Origin: Weeksella massiliensis
GTDB taxonomy: Bacteria; Bacteroidota; Bacteroidia; Flavobacteriales; Weeksellaceae
Length of the DNA: 49,474 bases
Assembly: GCA_000751595.1 (NCBI GenBank)
Contig: CCMH01000010.1
Coordinates: forward strand, 1-49,474
Direction: 5' to 3'
Numbering within the stretch: the stretch's first letter is position 1; each line of letters starts with the position of its first letter. Both the position numbers and the translations under genes were made by a program. Below, piece by piece: positions 8,387 through 16,630 of the stretch. The notes beneath the pieces are model-generated. The model made no database searches and was not told where the DNA came from. It saw only the letters and a list, made by a program, of their open reading frames with translations.

Positions 8387-8418
8387 AAAAAAAAGCCGAA
8401 ACGTACGTTTCGGCTTTT
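8387..8418 (-). terminator. Intrinsic terminator in the asnA leader (attenuator)
   Basis: A perfect 28-bp palindrome at 8391-8418 (arm GCCGAAACGT) gives a 12- to 14-bp stem closed at an ACGT centre. On the minus strand it runs into eight Ts (8394-8387). It stands 43 nt before the asnA ATG and about 330 nt beyond ilvE's own terminator, so it most plausibly acts on asnA leader transcripts. Its 3' arm can instead pair with bases 8465-8478 of the upstream short ORF. Confidence 0.85.
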
Positions 8419-8460
8419 GATTAATTTATTTAATTTTTGTCAATTACAATTTTGGCCATG

Positions 8461-8520
8461 CTATACGTCGTTAGTCGGTTTTAATCTACAATTACAATTT
8501 ATGTTTTGATTAAATAGCAT
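8461..8520 (-). CDS. Predicted Asn-rich leader peptide of asnA
   Basis: A 19-codon ORF, ATG to TAG, encoding MLFNQNINCNCRLKPTNDV. Five residues are asparagine (positions 4, 6, 8, 10 and 17), four of them within seven codons, directly before an asparagine synthetase gene. It lies between a promoter-like element (8566-8594) and the intrinsic terminator (8391-8418). Codons 15-18 contain CCGACTAACGACGT, which can pair over 12 bp with the terminator region. An 8-bp inverted repeat (CATGCTAT at 8457-8464, ATAGCATG at 8514-8521) brackets the ORF. A second tiny ORF follows at 8459-8430 (MAKIVIDKN). Translation is unproven. Confidence 0.65.
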   Translation of the reverse strand: MLFNQNINCNCRLKPTNDV

Positions 8521-8565
8521 GTGTTTTTTATTTCTTTGGTATGATTTGATTTATAACTTGTCTTG

Positions 8566-8594
8566 TAAAGATAATAATTATGTTATTGTTTCAA
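8566..8594 (-). promoter_or_regulatory. Promoter for the asnA leader transcript
   Basis: On the minus strand TTG (8594-8592, within TTTTG) is followed by an 18-bp spacer and TATCTTTA (8573-8566), one base from TAnnTTTG. The predicted start is near 8560, giving a leader of about 170 nt to the end of the attenuator and about 210 nt to asnA. Confidence 0.6.
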
Positions 8595-8731
8595 AACAAC
8601 CAAAAGAGAAATGAGTTTATTTTAACACTTTTTTTCGGTTTTAGAATTATTAAAAATAAATTTTTAGGAAGTTGATAAAAGTAGGGATATGTTTTTCTTC
8701 TTTTGATAATAAAAGTTTGATTTATCCTAAC

Positions 8732-8762
8732 AAAAAAGTCGAAACAATAACTTGTTCCGACT
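8732..8762 (-). terminator. Intrinsic terminator of ilvE
   Basis: Inverted repeat AGTCGAAACAA (8737-8747) and TTGTTCCGACT (8752-8762), a G·U wobble at one position on the minus strand, followed on that strand by six Ts. It lies about 45 bp after the ilvE stop and separates ilvE from the asnA leader transcript. Confidence 0.8.
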
Positions 8763-8804
8763 CCCTTGGTGATTTATAATAAATCTGATAAATAATAATT
8801 AAAC

Positions 8805-9872
8805 TTATACTGTTTGATGTTCTTCAACTTTTATTCTCCATCCGTATGGATCTTCTACTTTCCCGAATTGGATATCGTTTAATTTCTTTTTCAGTTGCAT
8901 TCCGTACGAATCTTCATCGCTAATATGTGGTAATTGACAACGTTCATCGCCAAATCCTACCGCATCATATACGTTGACCACAACCGCTGTTCCTACTCCA
9001 AAAACTTCTTTCAATTCTCCTTTTTGGTAAGCTTCATACATTTCTTCTACCGAAATTGGACGAACTTCGATTTCATATCCATTGTCTTTTGCCAATTGAA
9101 TAATAGAATCTCGTGTAACTCCATCTAAAATTCTTTCAGAAGTTGGTGCAGTTAATAAAGTATCCCCAATACGAACAAACACGTTCATGGTTCCTGCTTC
9201 TTCGATAAATTTGTGCGACATAGAATCTGTCCAAATGACTTGGTCATATCCTTCTAATTTAGCTTGTTCTGTTGGGTAAAAAGAACCAGCGTAGTTTCCT
9301 GCACATTTTGCAAAACCAACGCCACCTGGTGCCGAACGGCTAAAGTAGTCAGCGATTTTTACTGATAATCTTTTGGTGTAATAGCTTGGTGAATAAGCCA
9401 TTAAGATAACAAAAGTGAATTCATTAGAAGTACGTGCCGTGATTGCTTCTTCTGTAGCAAACATTGTCGGTCTTAGGTACAAAGATGTTCCTTCTTTTTT
9501 CGGAACCCATTGACGATCCAAATCAATTAAGGTTTTTAGACCATCCATAAAGATTTCTTCAGGTACTTCTGGCATGTTCAGACGAACAGCCGATTTATTG
9601 AAGCGTTGAAAGTTTTTTTCTGGTCGGAAAATGAATACTTCATCGTCCTCGTTTTTGTATGCTTTCATACCTTCAAAAATAGCTTGCCCATAATGGAAAA
9701 CCATTGCAGCAGGAGTAAGTTCGATAGGTTGGTAAGGCATAATTTTCGGTTCGCTCCACTTTCCGTCTTTGTATTTCGCAATCAACATGTGGTCGGTAAA
9801 ATCTTTTCCGAAAGTAGTAGACTCAAACACTTTTTCTGTAAATTTGGTTTGAGGTATTTTTTCTAATATCAT
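8805..9872 (-). CDS. ilvE: Branched-chain amino acid aminotransferase
   Basis: A 355-residue class IV PLP enzyme for the last transamination of Leu, Ile and Val synthesis and the first step of their breakdown. Seen: AIFEGMKAY near residue 55, FAKCAGNYAGS with the PLP-binding Lys (aligned with the K-x-GGNY motif of the family), EAGTMNVFV and the phosphate-binding LDGVTRDSI. The start at 9872 (MILEKIPQTKF) gives normal length; the 34-codon extension to 9974 would overlap divergent mnmD. A good -7 element lies 25 bp upstream. Confidence 0.95.
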   Translation of the reverse strand: MILEKIPQTKFTEKVFESTTFGKDFTDHMLIAKYKDGKWSEPKIMPYQPIELTPAAMVFHYGQAIFEGMKAYKNEDDEVFIFRPEKNFQRFNKSAVRLNMPEVPEEIFMDGLKTLIDLDRQWVPKKEGTSLYLRPTMFATEEAITARTSNEFTFVILMAYSPSYYTKRLSVKIADYFSRSAPGGVGFAKCAGNYAGSFYPTEQAKLEGYDQVIWTDSMSHKFIEEAGTMNVFVRIGDTLLTAPTSERILDGVTRDSIIQLAKDNGYEIEVRPISVEEMYEAYQKGELKEVFGVGTAVVVNVYDAVGFGDERCQLPHISDEDSYGMQLKKKLNDIQFGKVEDPYGWRIKVEEHQTV

Positions 9873-9896
9873 AATGAACTTTTGTTTGTTGCAATC

Positions 9897-9904
9897 CAAA
9901 TATA
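9897..9904 (-). promoter_or_regulatory. Putative -7 element for ilvE
   Basis: TATATTTG on the minus strand is an exact TAnnTTTG match, 24 bp before the ilvE start. No TTG sits at the ideal -33 spacing. Confidence 0.45.
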
Positions 9905-9961
9905 CGCTTATTTTGTTGAATAAATTATAACAAAGCTGATAATAATTAGGAAATTTTTCGG

Positions 9962-10672
9962 ATGAAAAGATCAATCATACAAACCCAAGACGGTTCGCGA
10001 ACAATCCATATAGAAGAATGGGCAGAATCCTATCATTCTGTGCATGGTGCTGTGCAGGAAGCTGTGCATGTTTTTATGAAAAATGGGTTGGAAGAAGTAG
10101 CGAAAAACAAAGCAAAGCTAAAAATTTTAGAAATCGGCTATGGCACTGGTCTGAATGCGTTATTGACGGTTTTATTTGCTTCAAAACGAAAGCTTTCTAT
10201 TGACTATGTTGGCATAGAAAAATTTCCGGTTTCGCGAGAAGAGCTTTTCGCTTTGAATTATGCAGAAAGTTGTGCGAAAATTGTTGGAGATCCGATCGAG
10301 AAAATAGAAGAAACTCAACAAAAAATGTTCGATGCCCCTTGGGAAAGTTTTTCGGAAATATCCTCTTCTTTCAACCTAAAAAAAGTTCAGTTAGATTTTT
10401 TTGATTTGCCTAAATTATTGGATCAAGATTTCGATTTAATTTATTTCGATGCTTTTGGTTCGCGTGTTCAACCCGAATTATGGGAGATGGATTTGTTGCA
10501 AAAAGTGGTCGAAAAAATGAACAATGAAAGTCAGTTCACCACCTATGCGGCTAAAGGAAGTTTGAAACGAGCGCTGAAATCATTAGGATTAACAGTTGAA
10601 AAACGTCCCGGACCTCCCGGAAAAAGAGAAATGATGATCGCAAAGAAAAATCCTATCCTACCAAAAAAATAG
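9962..10672 (+). CDS. mnmD: tRNA 5-methylaminomethyl-2-thiouridine methyltransferase, stand-alone MnmD
   Basis: A 236-residue methyltransferase for the last methylation of mnm5s2U at the tRNA wobble position, corresponding to the N-terminal half of MnmC. SAM motif LEIGYGTGLNALLTV (about residues 55-70), LIYFDAFGSRVQPELW and YAAKGSLKRALKSLG are typical of the DUF752/MnmC2 domain. The C-terminal FAD oxidase half of MnmC is absent, as in many bacteria. The last codons (ILPKK, stop) are formed by a copy of the dispersed TATCCTACC motif. The Nudix gene follows after 6 bp. Confidence 0.9.
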   Translation: MKRSIIQTQDGSRTIHIEEWAESYHSVHGAVQEAVHVFMKNGLEEVAKNKAKLKILEIGYGTGLNALLTVLFASKRKLSIDYVGIEKFPVSREELFALNYAESCAKIVGDPIEKIEETQQKMFDAPWESFSEISSSFNLKKVQLDFFDLPKLLDQDFDLIYFDAFGSRVQPELWEMDLLQKVVEKMNNESQFTTYAAKGSLKRALKSLGLTVEKRPGPPGKREMMIAKKNPILPKK

Positions 10673-10678
10673 AGAATA

Positions 10679-11107
10679 ATGAAACCATTTAATGTACGAG
10701 TCTATGCATTGCTCATGCACGACGAGAGAGTTCTGGTGATGCACGAACCTTTTCAGGGAAAATTGATTTATAAATTTCCGGGCGGAGGATTAGAGTTTGG
10801 CGAAGGTACGCGCGAATGTTTGGTTAGAGAATTAAAAGAAGAATTGAATCTCGAAGTCGAGGTGGAAGAACATCTTTATACACAAGATTTTTTTATGCAA
10901 AATGCTTTTGATCCTGATGAACAAATTATTTTGATTTATTACAGAGCTTCGATTTCGGATAAGAATTTAGAACAATTAAAAGTATTGGAAGGAGATATTG
11001 ACGAGTTGCTTTGGACGAGAATTGATGAATTGAACGCAGAAGATTTTACGTTGTTAGCCGATAAAAAAGTGATAGAAATTGTTCGAGAAAAATACCAAAA
11101 GAAATAA
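10679..11107 (+). CDS. NUDIX hydrolase
   Basis: A 142-residue pyrophosphohydrolase. The Nudix box is clear: GGLEFGEGTRECLVRELKEE then LNL, following G-x5-E-x7-REuxEE, with Asn where the consensus has the last Gly. The substrate cannot be told from sequence; the PGG start of the box and small size suit a nucleoside di- or triphosphate or mRNA-cap-like substrate. It lies 6 bp after mnmD, so the two are probably one transcript. Confidence 0.88.
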   Translation: MKPFNVRVYALLMHDERVLVMHEPFQGKLIYKFPGGGLEFGEGTRECLVRELKEELNLEVEVEEHLYTQDFFMQNAFDPDEQIILIYYRASISDKNLEQLKVLEGDIDELLWTRIDELNAEDFTLLADKKVIEIVREKYQKK

Positions 11108-11138
11108 AAAAAACTTTGACCCCTAGGCGTCAAAGTTT
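11104..11138 (-). terminator. Intrinsic terminator overlapping a stop codon
   Basis: AAACTTTGAC (11111-11120) and GTCAAAGTTT (11129-11138) form a 10-bp stem with the loop CCCTAGGC. On the minus strand a run of eight Ts follows, ending the greA-operon transcript. The TAG stop of the last gene (11125-11123) lies inside the loop. On the plus strand the T run is weak, so it serves the Nudix gene less well. Confidence 0.85.
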
Positions 11139-11503
11139 AAGATATTTTGATCAACGAAATATTGGATAATCGCTTGCTTCATGAGCAATGTTTGTTCGTT
11201 GGTTTTCAGTTCTGGTAATTCTTCAATCAGTTCGAAATGTGGCCAACCGTCTTTATCCAAACCATCGAAACGATAATAACCAAAAGGTTCTAAAACGCGG
11301 CAAACAGCGATGTGTAAAAGATTAATTTTTTCATCTTTCTTGAACCGTCTTTTGCCTTGTCCTAATTCTTGAACACCGATTAGGAAAAGCATTGTATCCA
11401 AATCGGGCAGTTCACCATCGGTGAAATTATCTTGAAAGAATCCTTCGATTTTCTTCCATTTTTCTGCCATACTGTTCGCATTTGGCATAGGATGTTGTGT
11501 CAT
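11123..11503 (-). CDS. Conserved hypothetical protein
   Basis: A 126-residue soluble protein without signal peptide, membrane segment or a domain I can name. Recognisable stretches are WKKIEGFFQDNF, LDTMLFLIGVQELGQGKRRFKKDEK and EPFGYYRFDGLDKDGWPHFE. It is the last gene of the greA/HIT/TPR operon, starting 3 bp after the TPR gene's stop. The close spacing supports a real, co-translated gene; the function is unknown. Confidence 0.72.
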   Translation of the reverse strand: MTQHPMPNANSMAEKWKKIEGFFQDNFTDGELPDLDTMLFLIGVQELGQGKRRFKKDEKINLLHIAVCRVLEPFGYYRFDGLDKDGWPHFELIEELPELKTNEQTLLMKQAIIQYFVDQNILNFDA

Positions 11504-11506
11504 TAT

Positions 11507-12076
11507 TTAGAATTTTTTACCACGATGACGCATATTCGGATTTTGAAGTTGTCCAGGATTGAAATTGAATTTTTTCATTTGTCCTTGCATCATTTTTATA
11601 TGGTCGGTAAACATATTTTTGTCATCCAAACGTTTGGCTTCTTTTAGATATGTTTCCGCTTCTTTTCTTCTTCCTTTTGCCATTGCAGCTCCTGCTAGCG
11701 AAAGGTTTGCCATTGCACGGTCGTGTTTAAAACTCAAACCATACTCCAAAGCATTTCGCATATATTTCTCCGAAACAGCAACATTATCTTCGGCTTCGGT
11801 AATGCCTTTCATGTAGTTGAAATATCCCCATTGTTTGCGAATGAGTTGTGTTTCTTGGTTCGTAATTCTATTCAACCATTTTTTGGCTTTTTCCATTTCT
11901 TGTTTTCTCATGAACCAAAAAGCCATGAGGATATTCTCGTTACGAAAGAAAAATATAATCGGGAAAATTGCTAAAAATAACAAGACAAAGCCCCAACCAT
12001 ACGCTCGATCCGTAAAGAGGTAAATTCCACTAGCAATGAGAACGGCAGCTAGAACGAGTTTAAGGTATTTGTTCAT
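11507..12076 (-). CDS. Membrane-anchored TPR-like protein
   Basis: A 189-residue protein. Two hydrophobic helices at the N-terminus (about residues 5-21 and 28-45) anchor a helical domain with TPR-like repeats (ALEYGLSFKHDRAMANLSLAGAAMAKGRRKEAETYLKEAKRLD, about residues 108-150) and a basic tail ending RHRGKKF. Probably a scaffold for protein contacts at the inner membrane. It is 7 bp after the HIT gene and 3 bp before the next gene in the same operon. Confidence 0.75.
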   Translation of the reverse strand: MNKYLKLVLAAVLIASGIYLFTDRAYGWGFVLLFLAIFPIIFFFRNENILMAFWFMRKQEMEKAKKWLNRITNQETQLIRKQWGYFNYMKGITEAEDNVAVSEKYMRNALEYGLSFKHDRAMANLSLAGAAMAKGRRKEAETYLKEAKRLDDKNMFTDHIKMMQGQMKKFNFNPGQLQNPNMRHRGKKF

Positions 12077-12083
12077 AATTGTT

Positions 12084-12479
12084 TTATACTAAATAGGATT
12101 TTATTTTGTCGGCTATCGCTTGCATTTCTTCTGCAGAAAGCGACAATTTGGGTTGTGTGAAATTGATATCTTGCATAGTATTGAGAGGAACCAAATGCAC
12201 ATGTACATGAGGAACTTCAAGCCCAACAACGGCTACACCAACTCGTTTGCACGGAATGGCTTTCTCTATTGCTGGCGCAAGGTCGTACGCAAAATCCATT
12301 AAGCCCTGATACGTCTCACGGTCCAAATCGAATAGTTTATCAACTTCTTTTTTGGGAATCACCAAAACATGACCTTTCACCAAAGGAAAAGCATCGAGTA
12401 TGGCGATGTAGTTTTCGTTTTCAGCTATCTTATAGGAAGGAATTTCGTTTTGGATGATTTTTGTGAATATACTGGCCAT
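12084..12479 (-). CDS. HIT family protein (HINT-type nucleotide hydrolase)
   Basis: A 131-residue histidine-triad protein. The catalytic motif VPHVHVHLVPL (HxHxHxx) is near the C-terminus, and FTKIIQNEIPSYKI plus KGHVLVIPKKEV are typical of the HINT branch, which hydrolyses purine phosphoramidates and aminoacyl-AMP adducts. Length is normal. It lies 28 bp after greA in the same transcript; greA next to a HIT gene is a common flavobacterial arrangement. Confidence 0.92.
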   Translation of the reverse strand: MASIFTKIIQNEIPSYKIAENENYIAILDAFPLVKGHVLVIPKKEVDKLFDLDRETYQGLMDFAYDLAPAIEKAIPCKRVGVAVVGLEVPHVHVHLVPLNTMQDINFTQPKLSLSAEEMQAIADKIKSYLV

Positions 12480-12507
12480 TTGTTTATTTTTTTTGGTAAG
12501 GTACGAT

Positions 12508-12987
12508 TTAATCTAAAGAAATACTCAATACTTCGAATGTTAAAACCTGACCGTTTGGTAAAGCTATTTCTGCAATATCTCCTACCGTTTTACCTAACAA
12601 TCCTTTTGCAATCGGCGTATTGACTGATATGCGTGCTTTTTTCAGGTCAGCTTCTGTTTCCGGAACCAAGGTGTACGATAATTCTTGTTTACTTACTTGA
12701 TTGCGAATGCGAACCGTTGATAAAATCGAGATTTTAGAAGCGTCTAATTTCGATTCATCAATCAGACGAGAATTGGCAATAGAATCTTGTAATTTAGAAA
12801 TTCTCATTTCCAATAATCCTTGTGCTTCTTTGGCTGCATCGTATTCTGCATTTTCAGATAAATCTCCTTTGTCGCGAGCTTCTGCAATTTGCTGAGAAAT
12901 TTTCGGTCGTTCGAAGGTTTCTAACTCGTGCAATTCGGCACGTAACTTTTCCAAGCCTTCTTTCGTTACATATTGTATATTTGCCAT
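12508..12987 (-). CDS. greA: Transcription elongation factor GreA
   Basis: A 159-residue factor that rescues backtracked RNA polymerase by stimulating transcript cleavage. The N-terminal coiled coil carries the tip residues in GDLSENAEYDAAKEAQG (acidic D/E pair), and the C-terminal globular domain ends with PIAKGLLGKTVGDIAEI. First gene of a four-gene operon. A long hairpin (13026-13074) lies in its leader, 39 nt before the start. Confidence 0.96.
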   Translation of the reverse strand: MANIQYVTKEGLEKLRAELHELETFERPKISQQIAEARDKGDLSENAEYDAAKEAQGLLEMRISKLQDSIANSRLIDESKLDASKISILSTVRIRNQVSKQELSYTLVPETEADLKKARISVNTPIAKGLLGKTVGDIAEIALPNGQVLTFEVLSISLD

Positions 12988-13025
12988 ATCAATGTTTTTT
13001 ACTTACTTACATTTATAGATATAAA

Positions 13026-13074
13026 GAAAATAATCCTACACATTGCCTTTATCTGGATGCGCAGGACTATTTTC
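13026..13074 (-). promoter_or_regulatory. Long hairpin in the greA 5' leader
   Basis: On the minus-strand RNA, bases 13074-13063 (GAAAATAGTCCT) pair with 13037-13026 (AGGATTATTTTC) over 12 bp with one G·U. GCGCAT then pairs with ATGTGT over 6 bp with two G·U, and CC with GG across a 7-nt loop. U-rich sequence follows. A leader attenuator or structured UTR is possible; E. coli greA is also preceded by a leader RNA that is prematurely terminated (GraL). The pairing is seen; the role is inferred. Confidence 0.6.
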
Positions 13075-13088
13075 ACTTCTGTTAGATG

Positions 13089-13096
13089 CAAAGATA
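13089..13096 (-). promoter_or_regulatory. Putative -7 element for greA
   Basis: TATCTTTG on the minus strand matches TAnnTTTG. TTC stands 19 bp further upstream instead of TTG. It would start a leader of about 95 nt that contains the hairpin at 13026-13074. Confidence 0.5.
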
Positions 13097-13121
13097 GTAA
13101 AATTTTAAAACAGACGAACAA

Positions 13122-13562
13122 ATGAAACAATTTATTCAGATTCTCCTCTTTTCTTGTGCGCTCGTTGTCTCAAGTATTTTCACTTCTTGCGAAACCGATA
13201 CGCACAACGATTGTGTGCCACGTGTAAATGTCAGTTTGGTGCTCAATACCAATTTGCCAGAATACAGCGTCCTCAATTCGCCAGGGAGATGGATCTATGT
13301 AGGTGGAGAAGGTGCCGGTACAAGAGGTTTGATTATTGTGAGCATCGGAAATGATCGTTACAAAGCTTGGGATCGTAACGCGCCGCATCTTTGTCCCGAT
13401 GTCAATACAACCCTCGAAGTTGTGGATGGCATAAAATTAGTTTGTCCTAAAGATGGTGCAGAATGGAACATCAATACCGGACAACCTATCAAAGTTGCCA
13501 ATCGTCCGCCGATGGAATACACGATTTATCGCGCAGGAAATACCTTGGTGGTGACTCGATAA
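13122..13562 (+). CDS. Lipoprotein with degenerate Rieske-like domain
   Basis: A 146-residue lipoprotein: signal peptide with lipobox IFTSC (Cys23). The C-terminal two thirds resemble a Rieske fold: DRNAPHLCP (about residue 87-95), then KLVCPKDGAEWNINTGQPI. A true Rieske centre needs C-x-H and C-x2-H; here the first site reads H-x-C and the second C-x3-G, so an iron-sulfur cluster probably cannot form as in the classic site. Similar small lipoproteins occur in Flavobacteriia; function unknown. Monocistronic; divergent from greA. Confidence 0.75.
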   Translation: MKQFIQILLFSCALVVSSIFTSCETDTHNDCVPRVNVSLVLNTNLPEYSVLNSPGRWIYVGGEGAGTRGLIIVSIGNDRYKAWDRNAPHLCPDVNTTLEVVDGIKLVCPKDGAEWNINTGQPIKVANRPPMEYTIYRAGNTLVVTR

Positions 13563-13645
13563 GCGAAATCAGAAAATAATTCACCTTTTCTTCAATTCAT
13601 TTAGTCTGTTCTTTTGATAGGTTTAGAATCATCAGACTAAAATGA

Positions 13646-13670
13646 TTTCGGTAGGATGAAATGCAGAACG
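13646..13670 (-). repeat. Dispersed GGTAGGAT repeat, extended copy
   Basis: TTTCGGTAGGATGAA, three bases, then CAGAACG, in the 278-bp gap between the lipoprotein and eno. The rest of that gap holds the eno promoter and no ORF I can support. Confidence 0.75.
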
Positions 13671-13763
13671 AGTTTTTTATGGATTCAAATGTTTTGAAGA
13701 AATTGTTTAAATTTAGAAAGATTTTGAAAAAGCAAAACCTCGATAAAATCGTATCAATTAAAC

Positions 13764-13794
13764 TTGTAAGGAACACATAATTCGTTTATTTTTG
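13764..13794 (+). promoter_or_regulatory. Promoter of eno
   Basis: TTG (13764-13766), 20-bp spacer, TATTTTTG (13787-13794): both halves match the Bacteroidota consensus. Predicted start near 13800, about 40 nt before the eno ATG. Confidence 0.75.
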
Positions 13795-13831
13795 ACAAGC
13801 GAATAAAATTATTACAAACTAAATAACATAA

Positions 13832-15133
<1,302 letters not shown>

Positions 15134-15220
15134 AGATTGCTGATAAAATTCATGATTTTTATACTGTTAAAATTTGATTTTTATCGTATCTTACCCTAAT
15201 TAAAGAATTATACTAAAAAA

Positions 15221-16504
15221 ATGTCAGATAAAGTAACCTTAAATTACGAAGGAAAGAGTTTAGACTTGCCTGTTTCTACCGGAGCAATGGACGAAAAGGC
15301 AATTGATATCTCGAAATTAAGAGATCAGACCGGGTTGATCACAATGGATCCGGGGTATAAAAATACCGGTGCCTGTGAAAGTGAAATCACTTTCTTAGAC
15401 GGGGAAGAAGGAAAATTAATGTACCGTGGTTACCCGATTGAGCAGTTAGCTGAAAAATCGAGTTTTGTTGAGGTTATTTACTTGTTATTAAAAGGAGAAT
15501 TACCAACACAACAAGAATTGGATCAATTCGAAAAAGATATTGCAGAATACAATTATGTATCAGAAGATTTAGTGAAAATCTTAGATGCATTCCCAAGTAC
15601 AGCTCACCCAATGGGGATGTTGTCGTCGTTGACGTCTGCCTTATCTGCTTTCAATCCGAAAACGGTGAATGTTAATTCACCCGAAGATATGTACAAAGCT
15701 GCTGTAACTTTATTGGGAAAATTCCCAGTTTTGGCATCTTGGACGCAACGCAAAACAAAAGGATTACCAATCAATTACTCGAATGATGAGTTAGGCTATG
15801 TAGAGAATTTCTACCATTTACTTTTCAAAAAACCAGGTAAAGAGCTTGAGTTGAATCCAGTAGTGGTTGATGCATTAGATAAGTTATTAATCTTACATGC
15901 TGATCACGAGCAAAACTGTTCTACCTCAACGGTACGTTTAGTAGGATCTTCTCATGCAGGTTTATTTGCCTCAATCTCAGCTGGAATTTCTGCGCTTTGG
16001 GGACCATTGCATGGTGGAGCTAACCAAGCAGTTTTAGAAATGTTAGAAGCCATTAAAAATGATGGGGGAGATGTACAAAAATACATCGAGAAAGCAAAAG
16101 ACAAAAATGATCCTTTCCGTTTAATGGGATTCGGACACCGTGTGTATAAAAACTTCGATCCACGTGCAAAAATTATCAAAGTTGCTGCCGATAATGTTTT
16201 AGAGCAATTAGGAGTTGATGATCCTATTTTAGACATTGCCAAAAAATTAGAAGAAGCAACCCTAAAAGATAGCTATTTCGTAGAGCGTAAATTATATCCT
16301 AACGTAGACTTCTATTCAGGGATTATTTACAAAGCTTTAGATATTCCTACCGAAATGTTTACCGTAATGTTCGCAGTAGGTCGTTTACCAGGATGGATCG
16401 CTCAATGGATGGAAATGAGACAAACCAATCAACCAATTGGTCGTCCGCGTCAACTATATACCGGGAAACCAACCCGCGATTATGTAGAAATCTCTAAAAG
16501 ATAA
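15221..16504 (+). CDS. gltA: Citrate synthase (type I)
   Basis: A 427-residue hexameric-type citrate synthase, condensing oxaloacetate and acetyl-CoA at the entry to the TCA cycle. Active-site pieces: GSSHAGLFASISAGISALWGP then LHGGANQ (His), GFGHRVYKNFDPRAK (His) and VDFYSGIIY (Asp). The N-terminal beta domain has MDPGYKNTGACESEITFLDG. An intrinsic terminator follows. No strong promoter is seen in the 87-bp gap after eno, so partial read-through from eno is possible. Confidence 0.97.
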   Translation: MSDKVTLNYEGKSLDLPVSTGAMDEKAIDISKLRDQTGLITMDPGYKNTGACESEITFLDGEEGKLMYRGYPIEQLAEKSSFVEVIYLLLKGELPTQQELDQFEKDIAEYNYVSEDLVKILDAFPSTAHPMGMLSSLTSALSAFNPKTVNVNSPEDMYKAAVTLLGKFPVLASWTQRKTKGLPINYSNDELGYVENFYHLLFKKPGKELELNPVVVDALDKLLILHADHEQNCSTSTVRLVGSSHAGLFASISAGISALWGPLHGGANQAVLEMLEAIKNDGGDVQKYIEKAKDKNDPFRLMGFGHRVYKNFDPRAKIIKVAADNVLEQLGVDDPILDIAKKLEEATLKDSYFVERKLYPNVDFYSGIIYKALDIPTEMFTVMFAVGRLPGWIAQWMEMRQTNQPIGRPRQLYTGKPTRDYVEISKR

Positions 16505-16526
16505 GAAGTCCTTTAGATAAACATAT

Positions 16527-16563
16527 AGAGACCGAATCTTTAGAGATTTCGGTCTCTTTTATT
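16527..16563 (+). terminator. Terminator of gltA
   Basis: AGAGACCGAA (16527-16536) and TTCGGTCTCT (16548-16557), a perfect 10-bp stem, followed by a T-rich tract. Confidence 0.88.
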
Positions 16564-16581
16564 TTTTAATCTATTTCTAAT

Positions 16582-16612
16582 TTGTAGTTAGTTGTAGGTT
16601 TTTGTATTTTTA
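16582..16612 (+). promoter_or_regulatory. Promoter of the fatty-acid-hydroxylase-family gene
   Basis: TTG (16582-16584), 20-bp spacer, TATTTTTA (16605-16612), one base off the -7 consensus. Start codon 18 bp further on. Confidence 0.55.
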
Positions 16613-16630
16613 GAGAAGAAACGTATAATC

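Noticed and set aside
8430-8459. Nine-codon ORF (MAKIVIDKN) after the asnA leader ORF as a gene of its own
   Set aside because: Too short to support; it may only be sequence between the leader stop and the terminator.
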